Below, piece after piece: positions 27,558 to 35,881 of a DNA stretch of 64,000 bases. The stretch covers positions 558,001-622,000 of the forward strand of contig JAEXRH010000012.1 in assembly GCA_023438065.1 (NCBI GenBank), read 5' to 3'. Under the pieces are notes generated by a model. That model searched no databases. It was not told the origin of the DNA and saw only the letters and a program-made list of their open reading frames with translations. The stretch is from Spirochaetota bacterium. GTDB taxonomy: Bacteria; Spirochaetota; Spirochaetia; Treponematales; Treponemataceae. Both the position numbers and the translations under genes were made by a program. Numbering within the stretch: position 1 is the stretch's first letter; each line of letters opens with the position of its first letter.

Positions 27558-27586
27558 ATTTTATGCGGAAAAAACCGGTCTGTCAA
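27558..27586 (-). promoter_or_regulatory. strong promoter of the ABC ATPase gene
   Basis: TTGACA, 17 nt and TAAAAT on the minus strand. The -35 overlaps the last codons of the upstream DUF554 gene, so the ATPase is transcribed independently. Confidence 0.75.
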
Positions 27587-28341
27587 ACGAAAAACGCGGC
27601 AATCTTCAATATAAGCGGATCGAGCAGGACGAAAATCGCGATCATGAGGATTGCGGGCAGGTAATTCGCCGTCTTGAGTTTCCGCAAGGCCAGGAGGTTT
27701 ATCCCGATCATGATGACGAGCGCGCCGCCTACCCCCGTAAGCTCCGCGATCATCCGCGGGCTGACCCAGGGCTTGATGAAGCCCGAGGCAAGCGTCAGGA
27801 GGCCCTGATAGACAAGTATCGAGAGCGCGGAGAAGGCGGTCCCGACCCCCATGGCCGCCGCGAAGACGATCGCCATAAAACCGTCAAGCACCGATTTCGT
27901 AAAGAGCATCTCGTAATCGCCCTCGGTACCCGCCTTGAAGGACCCGACGATCGCCATCGCGCCGACGCAAAAGAGGACGGACGCGTTGAGAAAGGCGTAG
28001 GCAAACCGGTTTTCGCCCTTCCCTGATTCCCGTGCCGACCCCGGTACCGCGCCCGCGGTCGCAGGTTTCCGGGCAAACCGCCGCTCGAGAAAGGCGCCGA
28101 GGGAGAGGATCTTCCCGTCAATGTCCCACCAGGCCCCGAGAAGGCCGCCCGATATGAGGGAAAGGGCGAGATAGATCGCGCTCTGGCTCTCGAAGGCCAT
28201 CTTGATCCCGAGGACGAGGGTCACGACGCCGGCGGCCGAACAGACGATATCGGACAAGCTTTCCGTGATCTTCCGCGAAAAAAGGATACCGACGGCCGAA
28301 CCTGCGAGTATGGCGAGGCAATTAACGATGGTTCCGATCAT
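27583..28341 (-). CDS. DUF554-family membrane protein
   Basis: 252 residues with about seven hydrophobic segments. It begins MIGTIVNCLAILAGSAVGIL and has GAMAIVGSFKAGTEGDY and SVLDGFMAIVFAAAMGVG, both typical of DUF554 (YdfK-type) proteins. Function is unknown; transport has been proposed for the family. It is 16 bp downstream of the MFS gene and likely co-transcribed with it. Confidence 0.85.
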   Translation of the reverse strand: MIGTIVNCLAILAGSAVGILFSRKITESLSDIVCSAAGVVTLVLGIKMAFESQSAIYLALSLISGGLLGAWWDIDGKILSLGAFLERRFARKPATAGAVPGSARESGKGENRFAYAFLNASVLFCVGAMAIVGSFKAGTEGDYEMLFTKSVLDGFMAIVFAAAMGVGTAFSALSILVYQGLLTLASGFIKPWVSPRMIAELTGVGGALVIMIGINLLALRKLKTANYLPAILMIAIFVLLDPLILKIAAFFV

Positions 28342-28357
28342 GGTGGTGTAAAGCTCC

Positions 28358-29533
28358 TTAAGCCGAGAGTCCGCGGGAACGACCCGCGACCAAACCCTTC
28401 AGGGAAAAGAAAAGCGCGATGCCGATAACGGGGAAAACCGAGAAAATCAGGAAAAGCGGAATATAGCCCGCGCCGTCGATGATAAATCCGCCCATGACGT
28501 TCCCCAGAACCGAGGCGAGGCCCACCGAAACCGAGGAATAGAGGGTCATGCCGACGACCATGAGCCGCCTCGGCGCGCGCTCGGAGACGAAGACGATCGC
28601 GGCGGGATGGAACAGCCCGAAGCAGACCGCGTGGAGGAGCTGCCCCGCGACCGCCCCGCCGAAACTCGGGAACGCGGCGTACACGAGGTTTCTGATCGCG
28701 ATCGCGGCGAGCGAGAGGACGAGGATACGTTCGGTTCCGTATTTCCGGATAAACCAGCCGGAAAGGAACATGAAGGGAACCTCGGCGGCGGCGGAAAGCG
28801 CCCAGAGCCCGGCATAGGACTCGAGATGGAGGTACTCCCGGACGTAGAGCGAGAAGAACCGCTGATACGGGGTCATCCCGAGAAAGCCGAGGAAGATGAG
28901 CCCGATTCCCGCCCAAAACGCGAAGGGAAATTCACGGAGCCGCGACAGGACATGTCCGCGCGGCCGCTCGTCCCCGACGGAATCCTGATGGGGCCATGTC
29001 TTGAGAAGCCCCGGGATGAGCGCTACGGAAAGCGCGAAAAGGAGCGAGGGAAGCGAGATCCAGAAGGCGATCGAAAACGGTTTGTCGGGATTGACGAGCG
29101 TCGAGAACTGGAAAAGGAGGGTTATGCAGACGAAACCGACCGAGCCGATGACCCTGACCTTGCCGTAATTAACCCGATCATCCCCGAGAATGCGGGACAC
29201 GAGGGCGTCGGCGACGGGGACGGCGCCCTTGAAACCGATCGCGAAAAGCGCAAGAACGGGCACGGCGACCCAGAAACGGTTAAAAAGCACGAGGAGCGGA
29301 AGGACGGAGGCCATGAGCACGCCGAGAAGGATCATCATGGTGCCGTAATTTCCCTTCCGGTCGACCTTCGAGCTGACGAAGACCGGGAAGATGAGGCCGG
29401 CTGCCTCGAATACCCCCTGAAGGATTCCGATCATCGACGCCGAGTAGCCGAGCCCGGACAGGAGGACCGGGAGGTACACGTTGACGCCGCCATAGACGCA
29501 AAAAAGAAGGAATAGGGGAAGACCCATCGCCAT
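28358..29533 (-). CDS. MFS transporter
   Basis: 391 residues with about twelve predicted membrane helices. The loop-2 region SKVDRKGNYG corresponds to the major facilitator motif between helices 2 and 3, and the protein resembles the LacY/nucleoside-H+ symporter-like branch. The start at 29533 (MAMGLPLFLLF) is chosen because GGGGAG is 8 nt upstream and hydrophobic sequence begins there; the longer upstream frame is not protein-like. Substrate unknown. Confidence 0.85.
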   Translation of the reverse strand: MAMGLPLFLLFCVYGGVNVYLPVLLSGLGYSASMIGILQGVFEAAGLIFPVFVSSKVDRKGNYGTMMILLGVLMASVLPLLVLFNRFWVAVPVLALFAIGFKGAVPVADALVSRILGDDRVNYGKVRVIGSVGFVCITLLFQFSTLVNPDKPFSIAFWISLPSLLFALSVALIPGLLKTWPHQDSVGDERPRGHVLSRLREFPFAFWAGIGLIFLGFLGMTPYQRFFSLYVREYLHLESYAGLWALSAAAEVPFMFLSGWFIRKYGTERILVLSLAAIAIRNLVYAAFPSFGGAVAGQLLHAVCFGLFHPAAIVFVSERAPRRLMVVGMTLYSSVSVGLASVLGNVMGGFIIDGAGYIPLFLIFSVFPVIGIALFFSLKGLVAGRSRGLSA

Positions 29534-29765
29534 GACGCTATCTCCCCTTCCCCGCGCCCGAAACGGAAGTACGCGAGAAAAGATGCCTGAAGCGGTTCTG
29601 GCTGGACATGCCCATACGGTCCTCCTTGAACGACGATGCCCCGTAAGCGTACCGGAAGCGAAGAATGCTTGCAAGGCCCTTTCGGCGGGCTTGCCGACGT
29701 CTGACCGCGGGCTTTTACGCGTTGAAGGGATTATCATTGAAGAAGGAACGGGAAAGGAGGGAATC

Positions 29766-30206
29766 ATGAGCAAGAATATCGGGCTTTGGATCGATCACCG
29801 GAAAGCGAGCATCACGTTCATCACCGAATCGGGCGAGGAAACGAAGCTCATCATCTCGAACGTCGAGCGGCAGCGGCGGCGCCTCGGCGGATCCCCGCTC
29901 AAGGGCGCGTTCGAGCGGGTTCGGTTCTCCAACGATATCAACGAAAAACGCAATTTCCGGCTCCATCTTTCGGTGTATTACGATTCGGTTATCGCGAGCG
30001 TCCAGAACGCCGAATCCATCCTGATCATGGGTCCCGGAGAGGCGAAAAACGAGCTGAAAGCCCGCTTGGAGGAGAAAAAGCTCGGAGCGAAAATCACCGC
30101 GGTCGAGACCGTCGGATTTATCACGGATAACAGGCTTAAAAAGCGGATTCGCGATTTCTACGCGACCCATGGCAGCGTGCACAAAGGCGCGACCCGGCGC
30201 CGGTAG
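29766..30206 (+). CDS. small conserved protein of unknown function, possible release-factor-like fold
   Basis: 146 residues from an ATG preceded by GGAGG. It opens KNIGLWIDHRKASITFI and has ILIMGPGEAKNELKARLEEK followed by VETVGFITDNRLKKRIRDFY. The second half resembles domain 3 of the bacterial eRF1-related proteins, where a GPG(x)nK segment is common. This is a weak similarity by eye. A strongly basic RR-rich end (ATRRR) follows. It is monocistronic with a terminator behind. Confidence 0.65.
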   Translation: MSKNIGLWIDHRKASITFITESGEETKLIISNVERQRRRLGGSPLKGAFERVRFSNDINEKRNFRLHLSVYYDSVIASVQNAESILIMGPGEAKNELKARLEEKKLGAKITAVETVGFITDNRLKKRIRDFYATHGSVHKGATRRR

Positions 30207-30230
30207 CAATTATCGCGAACGCGTGATACG

Positions 30231-30266
30231 CGTTGTCCCCTGAAAGCGCGCTTTCAAGGGACAACG
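30231..30266 (+). terminator. terminator after the 146-aa gene
   Basis: A 17-bp stem with one mismatch: arm CGTTGTCCCCTGAAAGC from 30231 pairs with GCTTTCAAGGGACAACG, ending at 30266. CTCTTTTA follows. A small preceding hairpin (AACGCG/CGCGTT) overlaps the left arm. Confidence 0.65.
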
Positions 30267-30294
30267 CTCTTTTATGGTCGAAAGCGCATTTTGC

Positions 30295-30738
30295 TCAGAA
30301 CGAGGAAACGGCCTCGATCGGCTCCTCGGCGGGGGTTTCAGTCAGCGCCCCCGATTCGAGACCGAGCGAAGTCTCGTCTGATTCCTCCCCGTCCTTCGCC
30401 TTCCTGTCCTTGAACTGGGGCTTGAACTCGACGTGCTCGGCAACAACCTTTATCTTGCTGTAGTTCTTGCCGTCGGTCCCGGTCCAGCGATCCTGCTTGA
30501 GCCGACCGACGACGCGGACGCCGCGGCCCTTGTAGCATCCTTTTCCGCACGCCTCGGCGAGCTTCGCCCAGGTTTCAACCTCGAAAAACGAGGTCTCCTG
30601 CTCGGTTTCGTCGTCCTGCCGGTAAAAACGGTTCGAGGCGATCGAGAAATTGCACACCGTCGTGCCCCGGGGCGTTTCCTTGAGAGTCGGGTCGCGGACG
30701 ACGTTACCCTCGATCAGGATTGAATTGAGTGCGTTCAT
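30295..30738 (-). CDS. ssb: single-stranded DNA-binding protein
   Basis: 147 residues with an OB-fold start: NSILIEGNVVRDPTLKETP and CNFSIASNRFY. It binds ssDNA in replication, recombination and repair. The ATG at 30738 has GGAGG upstream; the longer frame is not homologous. The C-terminal tail is acidic in part but ends EAVSSF instead of the usual DDDIPF-like tip, so interactions mediated by that tip may differ. Confidence 0.9.
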   Translation of the reverse strand: MNALNSILIEGNVVRDPTLKETPRGTTVCNFSIASNRFYRQDDETEQETSFFEVETWAKLAEACGKGCYKGRGVRVVGRLKQDRWTGTDGKNYSKIKVVAEHVEFKPQFKDRKAKDGEESDETSLGLESGALTETPAEEPIEAVSSF

Positions 30739-30816
30739 AGCATTTCCTCCGTATTGCGCGTGATTCGGTATCGTCCCCGCGAGAGTGAGCCTGTCGCAAA
30801 GACGATCAACTGCCCT

Positions 30817-30846
30817 TTTATACGGCAGGAATCGCGTAAATGGCAA
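30817..30846 (-). promoter_or_regulatory. candidate promoter of ssb
   Basis: TTGCCA, 18 nt and TATAAA on the minus strand, about 80 bp before the ssb start. The -35 overlaps the T-tract of the terminator of the gene behind it. Confidence 0.45.
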
Positions 30847-30895
30847 AAAAAACCGCTCGCGACCTTCCGATATACTTCAGGAAAGTCACGAGCGG
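30845..30895 (-). terminator. intrinsic terminator after the GH94 gene
   Basis: On the minus strand CCGCTCGTGAC pairs with GTCGCGAGCGG (arms at 30885-30895 and 30853-30863, one mismatch). Eight T follow. Confidence 0.8.
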
Positions 30896-30920
30896 CTTAG
30901 GAGGCAAACCTTTCAATCCG

Positions 30921-33854
30921 TCAGGACGCGAACGTTCCTTCGATCCTGCACACGCCCTTCTTTCCGGCGAGGGATACCAGGTTACCCTGGACGACCGCAC
31001 CGTCGACGGTAAGGGTGAACGCGCCGTCCGCGGAACGGGCGAACCCGTCCCCCTTCTTGAGGAGAATCTCGACCGTCAGGGCGTCGAGGCGGAGCGAGAG
31101 CTTGAGCTCGCGGTCGCCCTCGCGGAGAATGGGATCGATTCTGAGGCCGTCAGCGGTATGCTCGATGCCGAAGCCCTTCATGAGCGAAAGAACGAGCCAG
31201 GTCGCCGTTCCGCTCAAAAGCGGGCCGATGTTCTCGCCGGTCTCGCTGTTGTTGTACTGGGTGCAGAAACGGGGGTTTCCCGCGATCACGAAGGGATCCT
31301 TCATCGTGCGCGCGGGGTACGCGAGATCGATCATCTCCCAGGCCTCGCGAGCGAGCTCGCGCGCGAGCGCGGGATCGCGAACGCGCTTTGCCGCGTCGAA
31401 GAACGCGGACACCGCCATCATCGCGGCATGCTTGAATACGGCGCCGTTCTCGCGGTCGCCGGGGAAATACTCGCTCGTCGCCACGCCCGGCACGATCCTC
31501 GTGAGATCCATCGGGGAACTGAGCATGAGGCCGTACGGGGTCTTGAGCTTCGAGCGCACGAGGGACAGCATCGTGGCGATCTCGGCGTCGTTCGCGACGC
31601 CCGAGAGGACGGACCAGGAGAAACTGTTGAGGAAGAGCGTGCCGCCCGTACCGTCGGTGTCGAGACCGTCCCCGTCGGCGCCCACGAAGGCGAACGAGGG
31701 ATTGTCGCTGATGAGAAGCCGCGCGTAGTTCCGGCCGATCCAGGCCGAATCGCGAAGGCATTTTTCCAGACGCTCGGCGGTTTTCGCCGACCAGGCCTCG
31801 ATTTCGGAATCGCCCTTCACGCGCGCGAGAACGGCGAGATCGCGCGCGGCGGTCACCGCGAGGAAACCGTTCATCACGCTTTCGACGCCGCGTGAGGCGT
31901 ATTTCCCTTCCTTCTTCCAGATACGCTCTTTTTCTGGGCCGTTCACGTAGGCACGGTCGATCTTGAGGCAATCGTTCCAGTCGGCGAGATCAAGAAGCGG
32001 GATGCCGTGCGGGCCGACCGAGATCTCGGTCGAGTAGCGCAAGGCGGCGACGAGGGTCGCGAAAAGCGTCCGCTCTGTGCCGTTCCGGTCGGCCGTGGCG
32101 GTCTTCGCGGCGAGTATGGAGGAGTCCCCGGTCAGGGCGACGTACCGGCCGACCGCCTGATGGAGCCAGAGGGCGTCGTCGGACCACTTGCCCGGTTCCT
32201 TGCCTTCCCAGAAGAAGTTGTGGTTCGCGTAGCCGAACTCGTACACCTGCGAGGCCCATTGGAGAATGAGCTCGCGCACGAGGCCCGATCGTCCCATGGC
32301 GTGGAAATAGAGCATCGATGCGTAGAGATCCTGGATCTCGCGAAAGCCCATCTCGCGGTAGCCCTTCTGGGTTTGCGCGAACGAACGGGAGACGAAGCTC
32401 TGGTAGAGGACCTGGAACGGGAGATTCTTGCAGCAATAGGCGGAAAAGGCGGGATCGCCCGAATCGATGCGAAGATAGGAGGAAAACCTGCTCTGATAGT
32501 CGGTCACGCGATCGAGCGCCTTCGGAATTTGCTGTGGGTCGCGATAGCGCGCAAGGAGTTCCCCGACCTCCCGCTCGAGACTCGCCTCGTCCCATGAGGG
32601 GTTCGCCCGGGCGGAAACGAGACCGGTGAAGCTGTCGGCGACGGCCGTTCCGCCCGCCTTGATCGTGAGCTCGCCCGCGAAGGCGAAGAACCCCGGCCCC
32701 CTGCGGTTGATCCTGTTGCCGAGGAAGGCAAGCCCCTGGGGCCGCTCAAGCGTGCCCGAGCCGGTAAACTCGGTATAGTCGAGGGAGAACTCGCGCGGAT
32801 AGCGAGTGCCCGCGTCGTCGTGGATGACGAGGGAACTGAAACGCCGGTCGTCCCGGTCCTGGATCGGCTGATACGAGGGGCTTACCGCGAGCACGTTGCC
32901 CGCGTCGTCCCGGAAAAGGCCGCCTTCCATGATGATCGTGCTGTAGAGTACGTCTTCCTGAAGCGCGCCGGGCTTGGAGGGTCCGAACATGCCGGTCGTC
33001 ACGAGCCTGACGGTTCGTTTCTCCTTCCCGCGATTCCTGACTTCGATTCGCTGAACCTCTACCGCGAGCGGGAGGCCGTCTTCCTGGGGAAGGATGAATA
33101 TGGAACGGACGATCTCGAGCCCGCAGGAAAGCGCGTAGCGGATCACCGTCCGGTTAGGCAGATGGGAACAGGTCGCCTCGACGACGCGCGGATCCGCGGG
33201 ATCGGCGGAATAGAAAATCCGCTCCCCGTTCTCCATGAGGTAAAACTGCCTGTTGCAGGGGAATCCGTTCTCTTCCTGCCTGATATCCCACCGGGTCGCG
33301 AGAACCTGAGTCGCCGCGTGCGAGCGAAAGCTTCCCCGTCCGAGCCGGTCGACGACGCTCTTGGGTGTCGTCTGAAGCGGGAACGCGTAATTGGAGCGAT
33401 CCCCCAAAAGAAGATTGACGGCAAAATGGGGTCCCGGGAGCGGGCTTACGAGATCGATGACGTGGCTTCCGTCGGTTTCTATCGCGCCGCCCCAGGAACG
33501 CGCGTCCTCGATCGTACGAGCGACGAACGCGGCGATATCACAACCGGGATCGACCTGCTTGACGACCTTCCCTTCGGCGACCAGGAACGCGGGATTGGCG
33601 TTTTCGGAAGCGGCTATCAAAAGGGAGTTTCCCGAATCCACTATGCCGCGCGCATATCTCGCAAAATCGGCGTTCGCGAAAAGCGCGACCATGACCGGTG
33701 CCTTGAACGAAAGGCCCGACACGCCCGCGACGGCCTGCTCGCCCGAATCCGCGAAAAGCGCGTCCGATGCGCCTTTCACCTCGCTACCAAAGCGTTCCTT
33801 GAGTAACCCGATCGGGGTGTTTGTCACCTTTCGCGCCGATACGTATCCTTTCAT
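30921..33854 (-). CDS. GH94-family glycoside phosphorylase with an N-terminal extension
   Basis: A 977-residue intracellular enzyme (no signal peptide). GH94 enzymes split beta-linked disaccharides or oligosaccharides with phosphate, giving a sugar 1-phosphate. The general-acid aspartate lies in the family motif LADWNDCLK. QYNNSETGENIGPLLSGTA and SSPMDLTRIVPG are in the (alpha/alpha)6 domain. About 150 residues at the N-terminus (VTNTPIGLLKERFG to VIDLVSPLPGP) precede the usual beta-sandwich start and look like an added domain. Cellobiose, cellodextrin, laminaribiose and chitobiose are all possible substrates. The ATG has AAGGCAGG upstream, and a palindromic operator overlaps the promoter. 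Confidence 0.85.
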   Translation of the reverse strand: MKGYVSARKVTNTPIGLLKERFGSEVKGASDALFADSGEQAVAGVSGLSFKAPVMVALFANADFARYARGIVDSGNSLLIAASENANPAFLVAEGKVVKQVDPGCDIAAFVARTIEDARSWGGAIETDGSHVIDLVSPLPGPHFAVNLLLGDRSNYAFPLQTTPKSVVDRLGRGSFRSHAATQVLATRWDIRQEENGFPCNRQFYLMENGERIFYSADPADPRVVEATCSHLPNRTVIRYALSCGLEIVRSIFILPQEDGLPLAVEVQRIEVRNRGKEKRTVRLVTTGMFGPSKPGALQEDVLYSTIIMEGGLFRDDAGNVLAVSPSYQPIQDRDDRRFSSLVIHDDAGTRYPREFSLDYTEFTGSGTLERPQGLAFLGNRINRRGPGFFAFAGELTIKAGGTAVADSFTGLVSARANPSWDEASLEREVGELLARYRDPQQIPKALDRVTDYQSRFSSYLRIDSGDPAFSAYCCKNLPFQVLYQSFVSRSFAQTQKGYREMGFREIQDLYASMLYFHAMGRSGLVRELILQWASQVYEFGYANHNFFWEGKEPGKWSDDALWLHQAVGRYVALTGDSSILAAKTATADRNGTERTLFATLVAALRYSTEISVGPHGIPLLDLADWNDCLKIDRAYVNGPEKERIWKKEGKYASRGVESVMNGFLAVTAARDLAVLARVKGDSEIEAWSAKTAERLEKCLRDSAWIGRNYARLLISDNPSFAFVGADGDGLDTDGTGGTLFLNSFSWSVLSGVANDAEIATMLSLVRSKLKTPYGLMLSSPMDLTRIVPGVATSEYFPGDRENGAVFKHAAMMAVSAFFDAAKRVRDPALARELAREAWEMIDLAYPARTMKDPFVIAGNPRFCTQYNNSETGENIGPLLSGTATWLVLSLMKGFGIEHTADGLRIDPILREGDRELKLSLRLDALTVEILLKKGDGFARSADGAFTLTVDGAVVQGNLVSLAGKKGVCRIEGTFAS

Positions 33855-33876
33855 CGATTAACCTGCCTTCATAGCG

Positions 33877-33910
33877 ATTATATAAAATGAAAGTGTCTCG
33901 ACTGAGACAC
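33877..33910 (-). promoter_or_regulatory. GH94 promoter overlapped by a palindromic operator
   Basis: TATAAT (33877-33882 on the minus strand) is a clear -10. The expected -35 position falls inside the perfect palindrome GTGTCTC-GACT-GAGACAC (33893-33910), so a bound protein would block RNA polymerase. The regulator is not in the window. Confidence 0.6.
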
Positions 33911-34159
33911 TCACAGTACTGTATAGAATAATACCACAGGTATCATTTCATCGCAAAACCCGCTTGAACGGGGGGAGTATTACCGGAAAAAACCGCTTAA
34001 GGGAACCGCACAGCGCTACGGGAGATACAGCAGAGCGCATAGCAGTACTTTTAGTATACTCGTGATGATCGACGGAAGGGGAAGGCGTGCGGCGAACGTT
34101 CAAAATACGTCGATTGATGTCCGCAGGATACGCGATCAGCCGTGATCCCCTTCAAGTCC

Positions 34160-34178
34160 GGAAAGGGATTCCCTTTCC
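34160..34178 (-). terminator. hairpin downstream of the MCP gene
   Basis: GGAAAGGG-ATT-CCCTTTCC, a perfect 8-bp stem 26 bp beyond the MCP stop. No T-tract follows, so termination is uncertain. Confidence 0.35.
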
Positions 34179-34204
34179 AGGCGGGATACACGCGATACAC
34201 CGCC

Positions 34205-35740
34205 CTAGCTCGGTATCGACACCACCGACTCGTCGACGGTGAAAAAATCGATTGAGGCTTTGAGGAGCTCAGCTTGCGACGCCAATTCGCTCGACATGGA
34301 CGACGATTCCTCGGCCGCGGACGCGTTCTGTTGAATTACTTTATCGAGTTGCATTATCGCGCTGTTAATCTGGTCTGCGCCCGCGTTTTGCTCGTTGCTC
34401 GCCGCGCTGATCTCCTGAACAAGCTCGGCCGTTTTCCTGATTTCCGGAATCATGGCCGATATTGTCTGGCCCGCCCGTTCAGCGATCAACACGCTTTCGG
34501 TCGACAGCGTACTGATCCCCCCGGCCTCTTTCGCGCTCCGCTCGGCGAGTTTTCCGACCTCGGAGGCCACTACGGCAAAGCCTTTCCCGTATTCCCCGGC
34601 ACGAGCGGCTTCGATCGACGCATTTAAGGCCAACATGTTAGTGGATCGAGCGATTTCCTCAATGATACCTATCTTTGAGGCAATCTCCCTCATGGCGTCA
34701 ACGGTCGCCGAAACCGCTCGACCGCCCTCTTCGGCCGACTGCGACGACTTCTGGGCGATTCGTTCCGTTTTCTGGGCGTTTTCGGCGTTCTGCCTGATAT
34801 TCGCGGACATCTGCTCCATCGAGGAGGATATCTCCTCGACCGAGGAGGCCTGCTCGGTAGCGCCCTGCGATATCTGCATGGAGGAGTCGTTCAATTGCGC
34901 GCTGCCCCCGGCGACATTGTTGCCGGCTTCCTTTACCGAAAGGATGATCTCGTTCAGTTTCACGGCGGTGTTGTTCAACGCGGCCGCGAGCATGCCGAGC
35001 TCGTCGCGTTGCGCCACGTCGATGCGTTTCGTCAGGTTACCCGCCTCTATGGCGACGGCGAATTCCAACCCTTTTTTCAGCGGTTTGGTGATGAGCGAGG
35101 TGATGATCATGGCGATCAAGACGCTCATAAAGACCGCGAACAAGGTACCCGAGACCATCACGTATGTCGTAAAGGTCTGCTGCGAAGCCAAGGCCGCGCT
35201 TCTTTTTTCCAGAAGAAGCCGTTCCTCGGCGTCGATCTCGGCGAGAACGGAACGCATCGCGTCCATCTGGGCTTTACCCTTGGCCTCCCGAATCCACGTT
35301 TGGACGGCCTCGACGGCGGCGACGTCGGATGCGGCTTTTCTCGCCTGTATAACGTAATCGATCTCGTCCCTTTTCCACGTCTCGTACGTCCGGTCAAGAT
35401 CATCGAGTCGTTTCTGCTGGGCAGGATTGTCCGAAGTCAGATCCTTTAATTGGGCATACGCGGTTTCGTACGCGTTTTCGCCGGCAATAACCGGTTCGAG
35501 AAAGTCGCCCGTACCAGTAATGACGTACCCCCGGTAACCGGTCTCGATATTGACGAGAGACAGAAGGACGTCGCTCGCCTTTTGCAGAACGAGATGCGTA
35601 TGGTCGTTCCATTTTCCGGCGTCCACCGAGGAATCAAGGCTCGCGTAACTGACCGCTATTACGGCGATGAATATGCCTGCAATGATCGCGAAGCTTATGA
35701 TGAGCTTCCATGCCATCCGTATATTACGTAACCATCCCAT
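34205..35740 (-). CDS. methyl-accepting chemotaxis protein with CHASE3-type sensor
   Basis: 511-residue chemoreceptor. A first membrane helix (about residues 13-32) is followed by a periplasmic helical CHASE3-like domain (NIETGYRGYVITGTGDFLEP), a second helix near 195, a HAMP domain, and the signalling hairpin with ARSTNMLALNASIEAARAGE and KGFAVVASEVGKLAER. No C-terminal CheR-binding pentapeptide is seen. The start at 35740 (MGWLRNIRMAWK) has GGGGA upstream; an ATG 13 codons earlier is possible but adds nothing membrane-like. Ligand unknown. Confidence 0.9.
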   Translation of the reverse strand: MGWLRNIRMAWKLIISFAIIAGIFIAVIAVSYASLDSSVDAGKWNDHTHLVLQKASDVLLSLVNIETGYRGYVITGTGDFLEPVIAGENAYETAYAQLKDLTSDNPAQQKRLDDLDRTYETWKRDEIDYVIQARKAASDVAAVEAVQTWIREAKGKAQMDAMRSVLAEIDAEERLLLEKRSAALASQQTFTTYVMVSGTLFAVFMSVLIAMIITSLITKPLKKGLEFAVAIEAGNLTKRIDVAQRDELGMLAAALNNTAVKLNEIILSVKEAGNNVAGGSAQLNDSSMQISQGATEQASSVEEISSSMEQMSANIRQNAENAQKTERIAQKSSQSAEEGGRAVSATVDAMREIASKIGIIEEIARSTNMLALNASIEAARAGEYGKGFAVVASEVGKLAERSAKEAGGISTLSTESVLIAERAGQTISAMIPEIRKTAELVQEISAASNEQNAGADQINSAIMQLDKVIQQNASAAEESSSMSSELASQAELLKASIDFFTVDESVVSIPS

Positions 35741-35793
35741 AGTGATCCCCTTCGTTTTCGCTCGATATCGGTTTTTCATACCGCTTGACTTAA

Positions 35794-35821
35794 AGCATAG
35801 TGAATACGAAGGGGTTGTCAA
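35794..35821 (-). promoter_or_regulatory. promoter of the MCP gene
   Basis: TTGACA, 16 nt and TATGCT on the minus strand, leaving a leader of about 45 nt with a GGGGA site. It is a housekeeping-type rather than a flagellar sigma28 sequence. Confidence 0.55.
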
Positions 35822-35881
35822 CGATTTCGCCCGAAGGGTGAGGATTAATGGATAGAACGTCGCGTACGCGAGCCGGGATCC

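Larger units (their letters stand above)
33855..34204. other. 350-bp intergenic region between GH94 and MCP genes
   Basis: Holds the GH94 promoter and operator (33877-33910) and an 8-bp hairpin at 34160-34178. No credible coding frame, RNA gene or repeat was seen in 33911-34159. Confidence 0.6.
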
